This document shows, piece by piece, positions 46,347 through 55,163 of a DNA stretch of 64,000 nt (the stretch's first letter is position 1; each line of letters begins with the position of its first letter). Source of the DNA: Pelosinus fermentans DSM 17108 (GTDB lineage: Bacteria; Bacillota; Negativicutes; DSM-13327). The translations under genes and the position numbers were made by a program. The stretch covers positions 2,050,001-2,114,000 of the forward strand of contig NZ_AKVN02000001.1 in assembly GCF_000271485.2 (NCBI RefSeq). The letters run 5' to 3'. The notes beneath the pieces were generated by a model that was not told where the DNA came from, searched no databases, and saw only the letters and a list, made by a program, of their open reading frames with translations.

Positions 46347-46388
46347 TTTTTAAAATTGATATTAGCTAGATAATAAGGAAATTTAGTC

Positions 46389-46475
46389 TATAATGAAGTT
46401 GACTGATCGGCAGACCATGCCGAAGGCAAAGAAAATTCTTTCTGTATAGAAAGAAATTTTCTTTGCTTTTTTTAT
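46389..46475 (+). promoter_or_regulatory. Second -10 box and leader element 4 with terminator
   Basis: TATAAT (46389-46394) lies nine bases before CTGA, TCGG-cagaccatg-CCGA, AGGC (46403-46427). A transcript from here would begin almost at the motif. A terminator with GGCAAAGAAAATT and a T7 run follows. With element 3 it makes a tandem arrangement before pair B. Confidence 0.8.
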
Positions 46476-46545
46476 TAAGTTAGAAAATTTTCTAATTTAA
46501 TAATACAAACCATTTGCAGATAGTAATGATTATGGAGGCAAGCAT

Positions 46546-47886
46546 ATGAGCAATTTTATCGACAGACCACGTTATTTATGTACTATGGGAGGGGCGGTGT
46601 CAACTCTAAAAGCACTGCCGAGAGCGATTTCAATTATTCATGCAGCTGCTGGCTGCGGCGGTAATTTTGGCAATGCATTAAACGGCGCTGCTGGCTACTT
46701 GGGAAGCGGATATTGTGCTGGGCAGGCATTACCCAGTTCCAATGTTTTTGAAAGAGACATTGTATTTGGTGGTGAGGAGCGATTAGAGGAACAAATTGCT
46801 AGTACCTTAGAAATTGTTGATGGAGATCTATATTTTGTTGTTACAGGGTGTATGGTAGATATTATCGGCGATGATGCAGTGTCAGTCGCTAGAAGATTTA
46901 ATCAGCAGGGAAAGCCGGTTTTTGCCGCTGAAACAGGGGGATTTAAAGGAAATGCCTACACCGGATATGATATTGTTCTGAGTACATTATTTAGAGATTT
47001 TGTGGAAAAAAGGCCAGTAAAAAATAAAAAGATTGTGAACCTATTCGGTCTGGTTCCCATCCAGGATGTATTTTGGAAAGGAAACTTAAATGTATTAAAA
47101 GATTTAATTCAAAAATTAGGCTATAAAGTAAATACCTTTTTTGGTGAAGGAGAAACCATTGAAAATTTAAAACAAGCTGGTGAAGCTCATTTGAATATTG
47201 TGGTGTCCGATGTCTATGGTGTTAAATCGGCGAAAATATTTGAAGAAATTCATGACGTTCCCTATATTGTTGCAAACTTGCCGATTGGACCTGCTGGTAC
47301 AAAAGAATTCTTAGAGACAGTAGGCAAAGCGCTAGGGGTGGATGAACTGCTGGTTTCAAATGTAATAGCAGAAGAAAAAGCCCGTTATTACAGCTATGTA
47401 GAACGATTGGCTGATGTCTACAATGATTTGGATTTTCAACGTTATAGCGTAGTGGTTGCAGATGCAAATTATGCTCCAGCACTAACAAGATTTATTGCTG
47501 ATGATTTAGGGTGGCTGCCGGAATTAGTTGTAATTACAGATCTTCTTTCCGAAGATGAGGAAAAGCTGGTCGCAGAGAAATTTACTACGTTTTCATCCGG
47601 TGTCATTCCCAAAGTGGTGTTTGATACGGATACTTCCAACGTGAGCAAACATTTTAATAAAGCATGGCCGCGTAATAATAATAATCGCTATTTTAATGCT
47701 TTTAGTCCAGCATTCGTTTTTGGCAGCAGCTTGGACAGAGAATTTGCCGATAGCCTAGGAGCTGCGCATTTAAGTGTATCCTATCCCATATCCAACCGGG
47801 TTGTTTTGGATCGTGCCTATTTAGGCTATAGTGGGTCCTTACGTTTAATTGAAGATGTTATAGGATTATTAGTAGGCAGCAGATAA
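46546..47886 (+). CDS. Nitrogenase-like K subunit, pair B
   Basis: A 446-residue K-like subunit. P-cluster-type cysteines are Cys12 (YLCTMGGAV), Cys37 (HAAAGCGG) and Cys102 (VTGCMVDIIGDD). The C-terminus (SPAFVFGSSLDREFADSLGAAHLS) is the parent-like match of the chimera at 39316. In this pair the K gene comes first, the reverse of pairs A, C and D. It is driven by the tandem leaders and followed 15 bases later by the D gene. Confidence 0.87.
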   Translation: MSNFIDRPRYLCTMGGAVSTLKALPRAISIIHAAAGCGGNFGNALNGAAGYLGSGYCAGQALPSSNVFERDIVFGGEERLEEQIASTLEIVDGDLYFVVTGCMVDIIGDDAVSVARRFNQQGKPVFAAETGGFKGNAYTGYDIVLSTLFRDFVEKRPVKNKKIVNLFGLVPIQDVFWKGNLNVLKDLIQKLGYKVNTFFGEGETIENLKQAGEAHLNIVVSDVYGVKSAKIFEEIHDVPYIVANLPIGPAGTKEFLETVGKALGVDELLVSNVIAEEKARYYSYVERLADVYNDLDFQRYSVVVADANYAPALTRFIADDLGWLPELVVITDLLSEDEEKLVAEKFTTFSSGVIPKVVFDTDTSNVSKHFNKAWPRNNNNRYFNAFSPAFVFGSSLDREFADSLGAAHLSVSYPISNRVVLDRAYLGYSGSLRLIEDVIGLLVGSR

Positions 47887-47901
47887 GAGGAGGTTTTATA
47901 T

Positions 47902-49410
47902 ATGGACTATATTAAAGAAAAAGCACCACCTGTGCGGGAAGAACGATTGCGGGCTTGTAATGCATATGGTGGATCTTGTGGAAATTTGGTAGAGAAGTCT
48001 AAAAAAGGATGCCTGAATGGGATTAAAAGAAAGTTTTCTCAAACCCAAGGGTGTCAACTGAATCTAAGTTTGGCAATTATCAATACCATTCGGGATGCTG
48101 TCGTCATTGTTCATGGTCCTGTTGGCTGCGGCGGTGCTAGCCTAGCCCAAGCCGGTGTGAATAAGGGGTTTCAAAAATTGCGGGATAGCAATGCCCGAGG
48201 GCTCATATGGGTAAATACAAATATGGGGGAAAACGAGGTTGTTCAAGGGGGAGAGTCTAGGCTCCGAGACGCTATATTGCATGCAGAAAAGGAGTTTCGT
48301 CCCAGTGCGATTATCATTGTAAATAGCTGTGTACCAGCGATTATTGGTGATGATATCGATGGTGTTGTTGAGCAGGCACAAAAAGAAGTCAAAGCCAAAA
48401 TCGTCCCTGTTCATTGCGAAGGATTTAAGACGAAGATTATGGCGAGTGCTTATGATGCTGTCTATCATGGCATACTTCGCAACTTAATACCTCATGAGAA
48501 GATCATTCAGGATGAAAAAACTGAATTAGAAGCATTGCAAGAAAAGTACCGCGCGAGTCGTACTGTCAATGTATTGAATGTTTCTTCCATGAGCCGTATT
48601 GATGAGTATGAATTAGTTCGCTTATTGAAAGCGATTGATTTGGAATTAAATATTCTTCCTTGTTATGCTCATCCAGATGATTTTCAAAAAGCCACTGAAG
48701 CTGCTTTAAATGTAAGTATTTGTGCTACTCATGATGATTATTTCGTAGAACATTTAAAAGAGAAATATGGTATTCCTTTTATTCTTCGCACGATTCCCAT
48801 TGGAGTTCAATATACCAATCGATGGATTTTAGATATTGCTAAATTTTTTGGCGCTGAAGAGGCTGCTCAGCGTTTTATCGATCAAGAAGTAAAACAACTA
48901 GAAGAAGCCATTGCTCCCTTTAGAGATATATTCAAAGGGAAGAGAGTATTAATTGGCGGTGGTGAAATTCGCGTTGTTGCCAATGCAGAGCTATTACATT
49001 ATTTGGGATTTGAGATTATTGGACTAAGAGCATATCATTATGACCAATTTGCCGATGAAATGCTCGGTGAGCAAGATATTATTAAGCAAATTCCTTTTAA
49101 TGTTGCAACAGGTCAACCTTTTGAACAGGCAAATCTAAATCACAATTTAAAGCCTGACTTATATGTTGGTCATGTGAATACGAATGTGTGGGCTGCCAAA
49201 CAAGGAATTCCAGTAATACCTTTGTTCCACCAAAGCCAACTATTCTTAGGCTATACTGGAATTTACGAATTTGCCAGACGTTTAGCCAGAATATTGCGGA
49301 ATCCTTCTTTTAATCGTAATTTTAAAGATAATGTTCACCTTCCTTACTTTGAAGAGTGGTATGAAAAGGATGCCTTTTCCTACATCGATGAAAGTGAGCT
49401 GCAGGCCTAG
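47902..49410 (+). CDS. Nitrogenase-like D subunit, pair B
   Basis: A 502-residue D-like subunit of a branch distinct from pairs A, C and D. It begins MDYIKEKAPPVREERLRACNA. Cys51 (QGCQLNL), Cys76 (HGPVGCGG) and Cys143 (NSCVPAIIGDD) fit a P-cluster site. SICATHDDYFVEHLKEKYG holds the cofactor-type cysteine. Unlike the other D subunits, a histidine (PLFHQSQLFLGY) lies near the place of the NifD His ligand. Cysteine synthase follows 56 bases later, linking this pair most directly to sulfide use. Confidence 0.87.
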   Translation: MDYIKEKAPPVREERLRACNAYGGSCGNLVEKSKKGCLNGIKRKFSQTQGCQLNLSLAIINTIRDAVVIVHGPVGCGGASLAQAGVNKGFQKLRDSNARGLIWVNTNMGENEVVQGGESRLRDAILHAEKEFRPSAIIIVNSCVPAIIGDDIDGVVEQAQKEVKAKIVPVHCEGFKTKIMASAYDAVYHGILRNLIPHEKIIQDEKTELEALQEKYRASRTVNVLNVSSMSRIDEYELVRLLKAIDLELNILPCYAHPDDFQKATEAALNVSICATHDDYFVEHLKEKYGIPFILRTIPIGVQYTNRWILDIAKFFGAEEAAQRFIDQEVKQLEEAIAPFRDIFKGKRVLIGGGEIRVVANAELLHYLGFEIIGLRAYHYDQFADEMLGEQDIIKQIPFNVATGQPFEQANLNHNLKPDLYVGHVNTNVWAAKQGIPVIPLFHQSQLFLGYTGIYEFARRLARILRNPSFNRNFKDNVHLPYFEEWYEKDAFSYIDESELQA

Positions 49411-49466
49411 AATAACGAGGAGCGCTTATTTCTTCCTGTAAAACTTATTAAAGAGGAGTGGTATAT

Positions 49467-50396
49467 ATGTCCAAAATTGCAAACAGCGTAACAGATTTAA
49501 TCGGTCAGACACCTTTGCTAAAGTTGAATCGTGTGGCAGAGGGGACGGCAGCCGAAGTTGTCGTGAAACTTGAATTATTCAATCCAGGTGGCAGTATTAA
49601 AGACCGTATTGGTTTTAGCATGATCAAAGATGCAGAAGAAAAAGGACTAATAAAAAAAGATACTGTAATCATTGAACCAACCAGTGGCAATACAGGGATT
49701 GCTTTGGCCCTTATTGCAGCAGCCAGAGGATATCGTTTAATCTTAACCATGCCAGAAACAATGAGTACGGAAAGACGCAGTTTACTTAAGGTTTACGGTG
49801 CTGAATTGGTACTGACACCTGGTGCTGAGGGGATGAAAGGTGCTGTGCGTAAAGCAGAAGAATTAGCAGCTCAAATTCCAAATTCTTTTGTGCCTCAGCA
49901 ATTTAATAATCCTGCAAATCCTGAAATTCATCGAGCTACAACAGCAGAAGAAATTTGGGAGGATACGAATGGCAAAGTTGATATTGTCGTGGGAGGCGTA
50001 GGTACTGGTGGTACAATCACTGGTGTAGGTGAAAATCTAAAAAAACGGAATCCCAATATTAAAATCGTGGCTGTAGAACCTTTCGGCTCTCCTGTCCTGT
50101 CGGGAGGCCAGCCGGGACCTCATAAAATTCAAGGGATTGGTGCTGGCTTCTTACCGAATGTATTGAATCTGGATATTGTAGATGAGATCTATAAAGTAAA
50201 GAATGAAGAAGCGTTAGAAATTGCTCAGCGATTAGCAAGAGAAGAAGGAATTCTCGTAGGCATTTCATCAGGAGCAAGTGCTTTTGCGGCGCTGCAGATT
50301 GCAAGCCGTCAGGAAAACCAAGGTAAGCTGATCGTTGCTGTACTTCCGGATACAGGTGAAAGATATATTAGTACGGCACTGTTTGAGGATAATTAA
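49467..50396 (+). CDS. cysK: Cysteine synthase (O-acetylserine sulfhydrylase)
   Basis: CysK joins sulfide to O-acetylserine to make cysteine, using PLP. Lys45 in [11 protein letters not shown] is the PLP lysine, and [19 protein letters not shown] and [12 protein letters not shown] are the substrate and phosphate loops. It has 309 residues. I chose ATG 49467, eight bases after GAGGAG; a GTG at 49458 overlaps that site. In an operon with pair B, it could capture sulfur released by the nitrogenase-like enzyme. Confidence 0.95.
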   Translation: MSKIANSVTDLIGQTPLLKLNRVAEGTAAEVVVKLELFNPGGSIKDRIGFSMIKDAEEKGLIKKDTVIIEPTSGNTGIALALIAAARGYRLILTMPETMSTERRSLLKVYGAELVLTPGAEGMKGAVRKAEELAAQIPNSFVPQQFNNPANPEIHRATTAEEIWEDTNGKVDIVVGGVGTGGTITGVGENLKKRNPNIKIVAVEPFGSPVLSGGQPGPHKIQGIGAGFLPNVLNLDIVDEIYKVKNEEALEIAQRLAREEGILVGISSGASAFAALQIASRQENQGKLIVAVLPDTGERYISTALFEDN

Positions 50397-50420
50397 TACT
50401 ACGAATGAATAAGAATCAGT

Positions 50421-50458
50421 GGTCAAGTTTCTAATTATGGGAACTTGGCTTTTGGTTT
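50421..50458 (+). terminator. Weak hairpin between cysK and metN
   Basis: TCAAGTTTC pairs, with a G-U, to GGGAACTTGG, followed by CTTTTGGTTT. It could end or reduce transcription after cysK. Confidence 0.5.
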
Positions 50459-50504
50459 AGATTATGGAGAATACATCATCCTTGGTAAAGAGAGTTGAAT
50501 GTAA

Positions 50505-51284
50505 GTGATAAGGATTCAAGAATTGAGCAAGATGTATATAACACCCAGTTCCAAAACCGTTGCACTGGAAAATGTAAATCTGCAAATTCAGCAGGGGGAT
50601 ATCTTTGGTATTATTGGCTTTAGTGGCGCAGGAAAATCAACTCTAATTCGCTGCTTAAATCGTTTAGAAGAACCTGATTCCGGGAAAATAATGATTGCGG
50701 GTCAAGATATTACTGCTATGAATAAAAAAGAATTACAATTGGCAAGAAGAAAGATCGGGATGATTTTTCAGCAATTCAACTTATTAGATGCGAAAACGGT
50801 ATTTGAAAATGTAGCTTTTCCGTTACAGGTTTCGAATTACCCTAAAAAACAAATTAAAAGTCGAGTAGAAGAGATTCTGGATCTAGTCGGTTTAGCGAAT
50901 AAGTCCAAGGCATATCCATTGCAGCTCAGCGGAGGACAAAAGCAAAGAGTCGGTATTGCACGTGCTCTGTCTAATGAACCGAGTGTGCTGCTTAGTGATG
51001 AAGCTACTTCGGCCCTTGATCCTCAAACAACCTATTCCATTTTAGAATTATTAAAAGATATCAATCAAAAACTGGGTTTAACCATTGTTTTAATTACCCA
51101 TGAATTAGACGTCTTAAAACATATTTGCAATCATATGGCTGTTATTGAGCATGGAAAAATAGTTGAAACAGGAGTAGTGGAAAAGTTCTTTTTAAATCCT
51201 GAGAGTGATACTGCTAAGCGCTTTATCAGCATTCTTCAAGGGTTCCAAGAAAAAAGAGTATATAAGGAGGGAGAGGGCATTTGA
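50505..51284 (+). CDS. metN: Methionine-type ABC transporter ATPase lacking the NIL domain
   Basis: A 259-residue ATPase with Walker A GFSGAGKST, Q-loop FQQFNLLDA, signature LSGGQKQRVGIARAL, Walker B VLLSDEATSALD and switch ITHELDVL. It is closest in style to MetN but ends soon after the ATPase core, where full MetN (about 340 residues) has a NIL/ACT methionine-inhibition domain. The start is GTG with a weak site. It overlaps the permease gene by four bases. It probably works with MetI here and the MetQ-like lipoprotein at 60499. Confidence 0.88.
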   Translation: MIRIQELSKMYITPSSKTVALENVNLQIQQGDIFGIIGFSGAGKSTLIRCLNRLEEPDSGKIMIAGQDITAMNKKELQLARRKIGMIFQQFNLLDAKTVFENVAFPLQVSNYPKKQIKSRVEEILDLVGLANKSKAYPLQLSGGQKQRVGIARALSNEPSVLLSDEATSALDPQTTYSILELLKDINQKLGLTIVLITHELDVLKHICNHMAVIEHGKIVETGVVEKFFLNPESDTAKRFISILQGFQEKRVYKEGEGI

Positions 51285-51949
51285 ATGATGATGTATTAGA
51301 ACTATTGTTTACTGGCCTTGGCGAAACTCTTTATATGGTATTATTATCGACTCTTATTGCCTTGATTCTTGGATTGCCCTTGGGAATTATATTAGTTGCT
51401 ACTGAAAAGGGGAACATTCTAGAATCGCCTAGAATTAATAAAGTATTAGGTACCATTATTAATGTGGTACGATCCTTTCCCTCTATTATTTTAATTGTTG
51501 TGCTGCTTCCATTAGCTCGATTTATTGTAGGGACGACATTGGGGGCAACAGCAGCTATTGTTCCTTTATCCATTGGTGCAGCGCCTTTTATTGCAAGAAT
51601 TATTGAGAATAGCCTTAAAGAAGTCAGCTTTGGTAAGATTGAAGCTGCAATGGCTATAGGAGCAAATCCCTTAACCATTATTACAAAAGTATTAATTCCA
51701 GAAGCTTTGCCGTCTCTTATCCGTGGTCTAACAATTGCTGTTATAGGAATTACTGGCATGACGGCGGTCGCAGGAGCGATTGGTGCAGGAGGTCTGGGGA
51801 GTCTTGCTATACGATTTGGGTATATGAGATATCGAGATGATATTATGCTAGCCACTATTATAACGCTAGTTATTCTTGTTCAAGGTGTACAATTGGCTGG
51901 AGATTATTTGGCTACCTACATTAATCGGAAACGATACAAATTTGATTAA
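51281..51949 (+). CDS. metI: Methionine-type ABC transporter permease
   Basis: A 222-residue permease with about five membrane helices and the coupling loop EAAMAIGANPLTIITKVLIPEALP. NVVRSFPSIILIV and GAIGAGGLGSLAIRFGY are typical of MetI. It starts at TTG, overlapping the ATPase stop, with AGGAGGGAG upstream. The substrate may be methionine, methionine sulfoxide or another organosulfur compound. Confidence 0.92.
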   Translation: MNDDVLELLFTGLGETLYMVLLSTLIALILGLPLGIILVATEKGNILESPRINKVLGTIINVVRSFPSIILIVVLLPLARFIVGTTLGATAAIVPLSIGAAPFIARIIENSLKEVSFGKIEAAMAIGANPLTIITKVLIPEALPSLIRGLTIAVIGITGMTAVAGAIGAGGLGSLAIRFGYMRYRDDIMLATIITLVILVQGVQLAGDYLATYINRKRYKFD

Positions 51950-52077
51950 AGATATTAAGGAGTAATTTTGGTCTTCACTTATTATTCTGTCAAGTATAGG
52001 ATATAAGGGTTTCCTGGCTTCCTATCGCTGACGATTACTGTATATATTTATTTTTGTAGATATAAATTTAAGAATTA

Positions 52078-52160
52078 GAAGCTACCGGCGAAAATCGTAG
52101 CTTCTCTCTATATAAATTTCTAAACGAAGAAGATACTAGTCTGCTTTATAAAGCAGACTA
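52078..52160. repeat. Hairpin and 24-bp palindrome downstream of metI
   Basis: GAAGCTAC (52078-52085) pairs with GTAGCTTC (52097-52104). A second structure at 52137-52160 is a perfect 24-bp palindrome centred on TTTATAAA, without a loop. The first may end the metI transcript. The second has no T run and is unexplained. Confidence 0.55.
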
Positions 52161-52269
52161 AGAGAAGAATAGTACTTTTAGTCAATAGACAGGAAGCACA
52201 AAATATTTTATAATTCAACTGAGAATTAATTGCAATTATAGGGTAATCTTAAGGTCAAATAAGAATTCT

Positions 52270-52337
52270 TAGCTGATTAGTTAATGCATCTAAAGGCTGG
52301 ATTTGTCCATAAAGGGATAAGTCTAGCTTTTTCTTTT
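52270..52337 (+). promoter_or_regulatory. Leader element 5 with terminator
   Basis: CTGA, TTAG-ttaatgcat-CTAA, AGGC (52273-52297), then a G-U-rich terminator stem ending AGTCTAGCTTTTTCTTTTT. It precedes the membrane FeS module. No clear promoter was identified. Confidence 0.75.
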
Positions 52338-52396
52338 TAAATAGTTACAGATAATATAATAAAAATTGTATATTGGAATTGAAAGGAGATAATGTA

Positions 52397-52996
52397 GTGT
52401 TCATTAAAAAGTCTTATTTAAGTTCTGTAATGCTATTGATTGTAGGTATTTCCTTTGCTCTAGGTTTTGGCTATTATAAAAATGCAGTAGCTAAAGAGCA
52501 GGCAACAGTGACCGTTGCTATTAATGGTGAACATATTGCAGCCACCAAAAGTGTTGTTTTTGACATAGCGGATCAGGGGAAGCCTAAAAAGTGGCTGCAG
52601 CCTAATCAGATATTGATAGCAAGCTATTTGATTAAAAATGAAAGTAAGAATCCATTAGCTATTCAAGTAGAAGCTGTTGATTTTGTTAAGCAGGTCGTTT
52701 TAGAGGTTGGTTCTCCTGATCTGCAAAAGCCTTCTGCTATCTATATGGGTACTGTGGAATCAGGAAAAACATTGCGTGTGAAAGTCAAAATGGATCTTGC
52801 TGATCAACATTTCAGTCAAACGAAGCAGCAGATTGGTGTGCTTCAGATTGTGGACATACAAACCGGTGCTCTGCTTGGAACTACATCTGTTTATGCCATG
52901 AATTCCACACAATCATTGAACCTGGATCAGAAACCAGTGACACCGTCGACTCCTCATGAAACACATGAATCTCATGGATTACATGAAGAAAAGTAA
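52397..52996 (+). CDS. Membrane-anchored extracytoplasmic protein with His-rich tail
   Basis: A 199-residue protein with an N-terminal membrane helix (residues about 6-25, SVMLLIVGISFALGFGYY). The external domain is mostly beta strand. The tail carries HETHESHGLHEEK, a likely metal site. I chose GTG 52397, seven bases after AGGAG; the TTG frame upstream adds residues covering that site. It is 12 bases before the FeS membrane protein and probably works with it. I do not recognise the family. Confidence 0.65.
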   Translation: MFIKKSYLSSVMLLIVGISFALGFGYYKNAVAKEQATVTVAINGEHIAATKSVVFDIADQGKPKKWLQPNQILIASYLIKNESKNPLAIQVEAVDFVKQVVLEVGSPDLQKPSAIYMGTVESGKTLRVKVKMDLADQHFSQTKQQIGVLQIVDIQTGALLGTTSVYAMNSTQSLNLDQKPVTPSTPHETHESHGLHEEK

Positions 52997-53008
52997 GGAG
53001 ATAATAAG

Positions 53009-53875
53009 ATGAATCAGCGAGAAATAAAACGTATCTTAGGATATTTAGCAGGATTATTCTTGTTTTTTGCCCCATTTGCCTATTACCAGAAAACACTTTC
53101 TGCTTGGTTAGGCGGCTCTCAAGCATCTGATATTCATAGTTTTTGTTTGCGCATTCCGTTATTGAATGTGTTAACAGGACAAAGTATTGAAATATTCAAT
53201 GTCGGTATTATTTCTTTATTATTATTGGTCAGCGCGGCTTTTTTCCTAGGTCCTTTCTTTTGCGCCCACCTTTGCGCGAGTGGTGCGTTACCTGAATATC
53301 TTAGCCGTCTGATGCCAAAGCGGTTTAAAATCGATTGGCAACATTCAGTAAATCCAGTCCCCATACGATATGGATTTTTTGCAGGGTATCTGCTTTCGCC
53401 TTTTTTGGCTGGTTCCATAGCGTGTGCGCTTTGTAACTATAGCTTTATGGAAAGGCTGATTGTTGGCGGGGTGCAAGGTAATATTGGCCCTTTGGGCTCT
53501 ACTGCCATTATTACAGCTATTTTATGTCTGGGGATCTTTGGTGTTATGGCTAAAGGAGGACGGGGATTTTGCAGTTATTTATGCCCTGTTGGAGCGCTGC
53601 AAAGTGCTGTACATAGTGTGGGTGCTCGATTTCGATTTACTTATAAATTACGCTTTATCCCAAGCAAATGTGTTAATTGCAAACAGTGCGTAAAAAAATG
53701 TCCAATGGGTGCACTTAGTCATAAGGATGGTGTTTTATCTTATGAAGTATATAATTGTATTACTTGCGGACAATGCGCTGGGGTTTGTGCAAAAAACGCT
53801 CTTTCCTATGGTACCGGCGAAAGTGGCTGGCAAAAAGAGAATGCTGGAGAGCCAGAGCTGGAGTTAGTAAAATGA
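53009..53875 (+). CDS. NapH/NosR-like membrane 4Fe-4S protein
   Basis: A 288-residue membrane protein with about four helices. Cytoplasmic-side CxxxC(P) pairs FFCAHLCASGALP and FCSYLCPVGALQS resemble NapH/NosR. At the C-terminus two ferredoxin motifs hold 4Fe-4S clusters (CVNCKQCVKKCP and CITCGQCAGVCA). It should move electrons between the membrane and soluble FeS proteins. In this island it could reduce, or protect, the donor to the nitrogenase-like enzymes. The second ferredoxin motif ends in A, not P, a small departure. Confidence 0.85.
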   Translation: MNQREIKRILGYLAGLFLFFAPFAYYQKTLSAWLGGSQASDIHSFCLRIPLLNVLTGQSIEIFNVGIISLLLLVSAAFFLGPFFCAHLCASGALPEYLSRLMPKRFKIDWQHSVNPVPIRYGFFAGYLLSPFLAGSIACALCNYSFMERLIVGGVQGNIGPLGSTAIITAILCLGIFGVMAKGGRGFCSYLCPVGALQSAVHSVGARFRFTYKLRFIPSKCVNCKQCVKKCPMGALSHKDGVLSYEVYNCITCGQCAGVCAKNALSYGTGESGWQKENAGEPELELVK

Positions 53876-54093
53876 AGGAAAAGATCAAGTCTTTAGGAGT
53901 TGGGGTGAGTGCGGCGGCGATATCCATGGTTCCCAGTTTCTTGCCCGCAGCCAGTGCTGTATGCACCGGTGTATGCGGCTCTTGTGGCGGTGGTTGTGCT
54001 GGCTTGATCGTAGGATTCGGGGCTGGAGGATTAATTCTTCTGACTAAACTGCAAAATGATAAAAAAGAAAAAGTAGATGACCAGGAGTTGTAA
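53872..54093 (+). CDS. Small membrane protein with a CxxxCxxCxxxC motif
   Basis: A 73-residue protein whose start overlaps the FeS protein stop by four bases (ATGA). A hydrophobic N-terminal segment is followed by AVCTGVCGSCGGGCAG and a glycine-rich second helix (LIVGFGAGGLILLT), then a charged tail. The four closely spaced cysteines could bind a cluster or metal near the membrane. Translational coupling suggests it is a subunit of the upstream FeS protein. The family is unknown. Confidence 0.7.
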   Translation: MKEKIKSLGVGVSAAAISMVPSFLPAASAVCTGVCGSCGGGCAGLIVGFGAGGLILLTKLQNDKKEKVDDQEL

Positions 54094-54110
54094 TAAGGGG
54101 ATTTGAAAGT

Positions 54111-54689
54111 ATGAAAGTAAAACAAGTTTTTTCAGCATATAATTTTCAAGCAAGAAATTCTTTGTGTAATCGTTATTGCTCAGCATGCGGTGAAAAATGT
54201 GTAAAAAAAGAAGCGGGTGGGAGAGAAAGAGACAGCTGCCCTTCATGCGGCTTTGTTCATTATGAGAACCCTTCGCCAGCGGTATCCGTCTTGTTGGTAA
54301 AGGATGAAAAAGTGCTTTTAGGCAAACGAGCTCATGGCAGCTTTAAAGAAGGGTTATGGTGTTTGCCTTGTGGATTTATTGAATTTGATGAAGATTTTCT
54401 AACAGCTGCAAGACGGGAAGTTCAGGAAGAAACAGGTCTTATTAGTGAGATCGAATCAATTATTAGCGTAATGTCTAATTATTTAACCCCTAATTTACAT
54501 ACCTTAGTAGTTGTTTTAGTAGCTCATGTTATTGGTGGAGAACTTTGCCCTGGTGATGATTTGGATGAAGTCCAATGGTTTTCTTTTTCAGGAGTACTGC
54601 CTCAAATGGCCTTTGAAGCAGATGAGAACATTATAGCAAGATATTGGAATACCAGAATAAAGGGGATACCTGTAGATGAAGATTTTTGA
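54111..54689 (+). CDS. NUDIX hydrolase with N-terminal zinc ribbon
   Basis: A 192-residue protein. The zinc ribbon (YCSACGEKC ... SCPSCGF) leads into a NUDIX domain. The NUDIX box is G-x5-E-x7-REVQEETGL, preceded by LWCLPCGF. Such proteins hydrolyse nucleoside-diphosphate-linked molecules such as ADP-ribose or NAD. It lies 17 bases after the small Cys protein in the same operon. Its link to the island's chemistry is unclear. Confidence 0.88.
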   Translation: MKVKQVFSAYNFQARNSLCNRYCSACGEKCVKKEAGGRERDSCPSCGFVHYENPSPAVSVLLVKDEKVLLGKRAHGSFKEGLWCLPCGFIEFDEDFLTAARREVQEETGLISEIESIISVMSNYLTPNLHTLVVVLVAHVIGGELCPGDDLDEVQWFSFSGVLPQMAFEADENIIARYWNTRIKGIPVDEDF

Positions 54690-54768
54690 AATCGATTGTA
54701 TATAGTAAAATCATATATATTGGTTGTTAGTATAATCTATATCTGAAGAAATAAAAGCAAAGATCTAT

Positions 54769-54796
54769 TGACAGAATGTATATAGTCGTTTATAAT
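54769..54796 (+). promoter_or_regulatory. Sigma-A promoter before leader element 6
   Basis: TTGACA (54769-54774), 16 bases, TATAAT (54791-54796), a consensus promoter about 45 bases before the leader motif. Confidence 0.88.
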
Positions 54797-54842
54797 TCGA
54801 AAAAAGAGATAGTACTTTTAAAAAGCTAATAACAAAAACTTG

Positions 54843-54905
54843 CTGACTGGATAAACTAGAGGCAGATTTTTTCATTTTTGAAAACTTCTGCCTCTAATTT
54901 TATTT
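54843..54905 (+). promoter_or_regulatory. Leader element 6 with terminator
   Basis: CTGA, CTGG-ataaa-CTAG, AGGC (54843-54863), then terminator stem TAGAGGCAGA with TCTGCCTCTA and a T-rich tail. It precedes the DUF1858 gene. Confidence 0.8.
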
Positions 54906-54956
54906 CTATTTATTTTAGAAAGAAGTCCATACTTCTTTATGAAAGGAGGTGTTAGT

Positions 54957-55148
54957 ATGGCAATTACCAAAGAACAAAGTATTAACGAAGTGGTTGAACA
55001 ATACCCAAACACCATAGCAATATTTCGTAATTATGGAATGGGGTGCTTTGGTTGCGCTGCTGCCAGATTTGAGAACATTGAGCAAGGAGCGGCAGCTCAC
55101 GGCATCGACATTCATGCATTGATTACGGATTTAAACAAAGCTGTATAA
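54957..55148 (+). CDS. DUF1858 redox-disulfide domain protein, 63 aa
   Basis: A small protein of the DUF1858/ScdA-N type (ITKEQSINEVVEQYPNTIAIFRNYGMGCFGC), with the CFGC pair that gives the hybrid-cluster-associated disulfide domain its name. Members are linked to FeS cluster repair or redox chemistry. I chose ATG 54957 after AAGGAGGTG; the earlier ATG at 54939 includes that site. Leader elements sit both before and after it, so it is its own unit near pair C. Confidence 0.9.
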   Translation: MAITKEQSINEVVEQYPNTIAIFRNYGMGCFGCAAARFENIEQGAAAHGIDIHALITDLNKAV

Positions 55149-55163
55149 AGTAATCCTGATAGT

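Noticed and set aside
51331-51855. A 174-codon antisense frame over metI
   Set aside because: It mirrors a well-conserved permease; the proline- and isoleucine-rich product has no family features.
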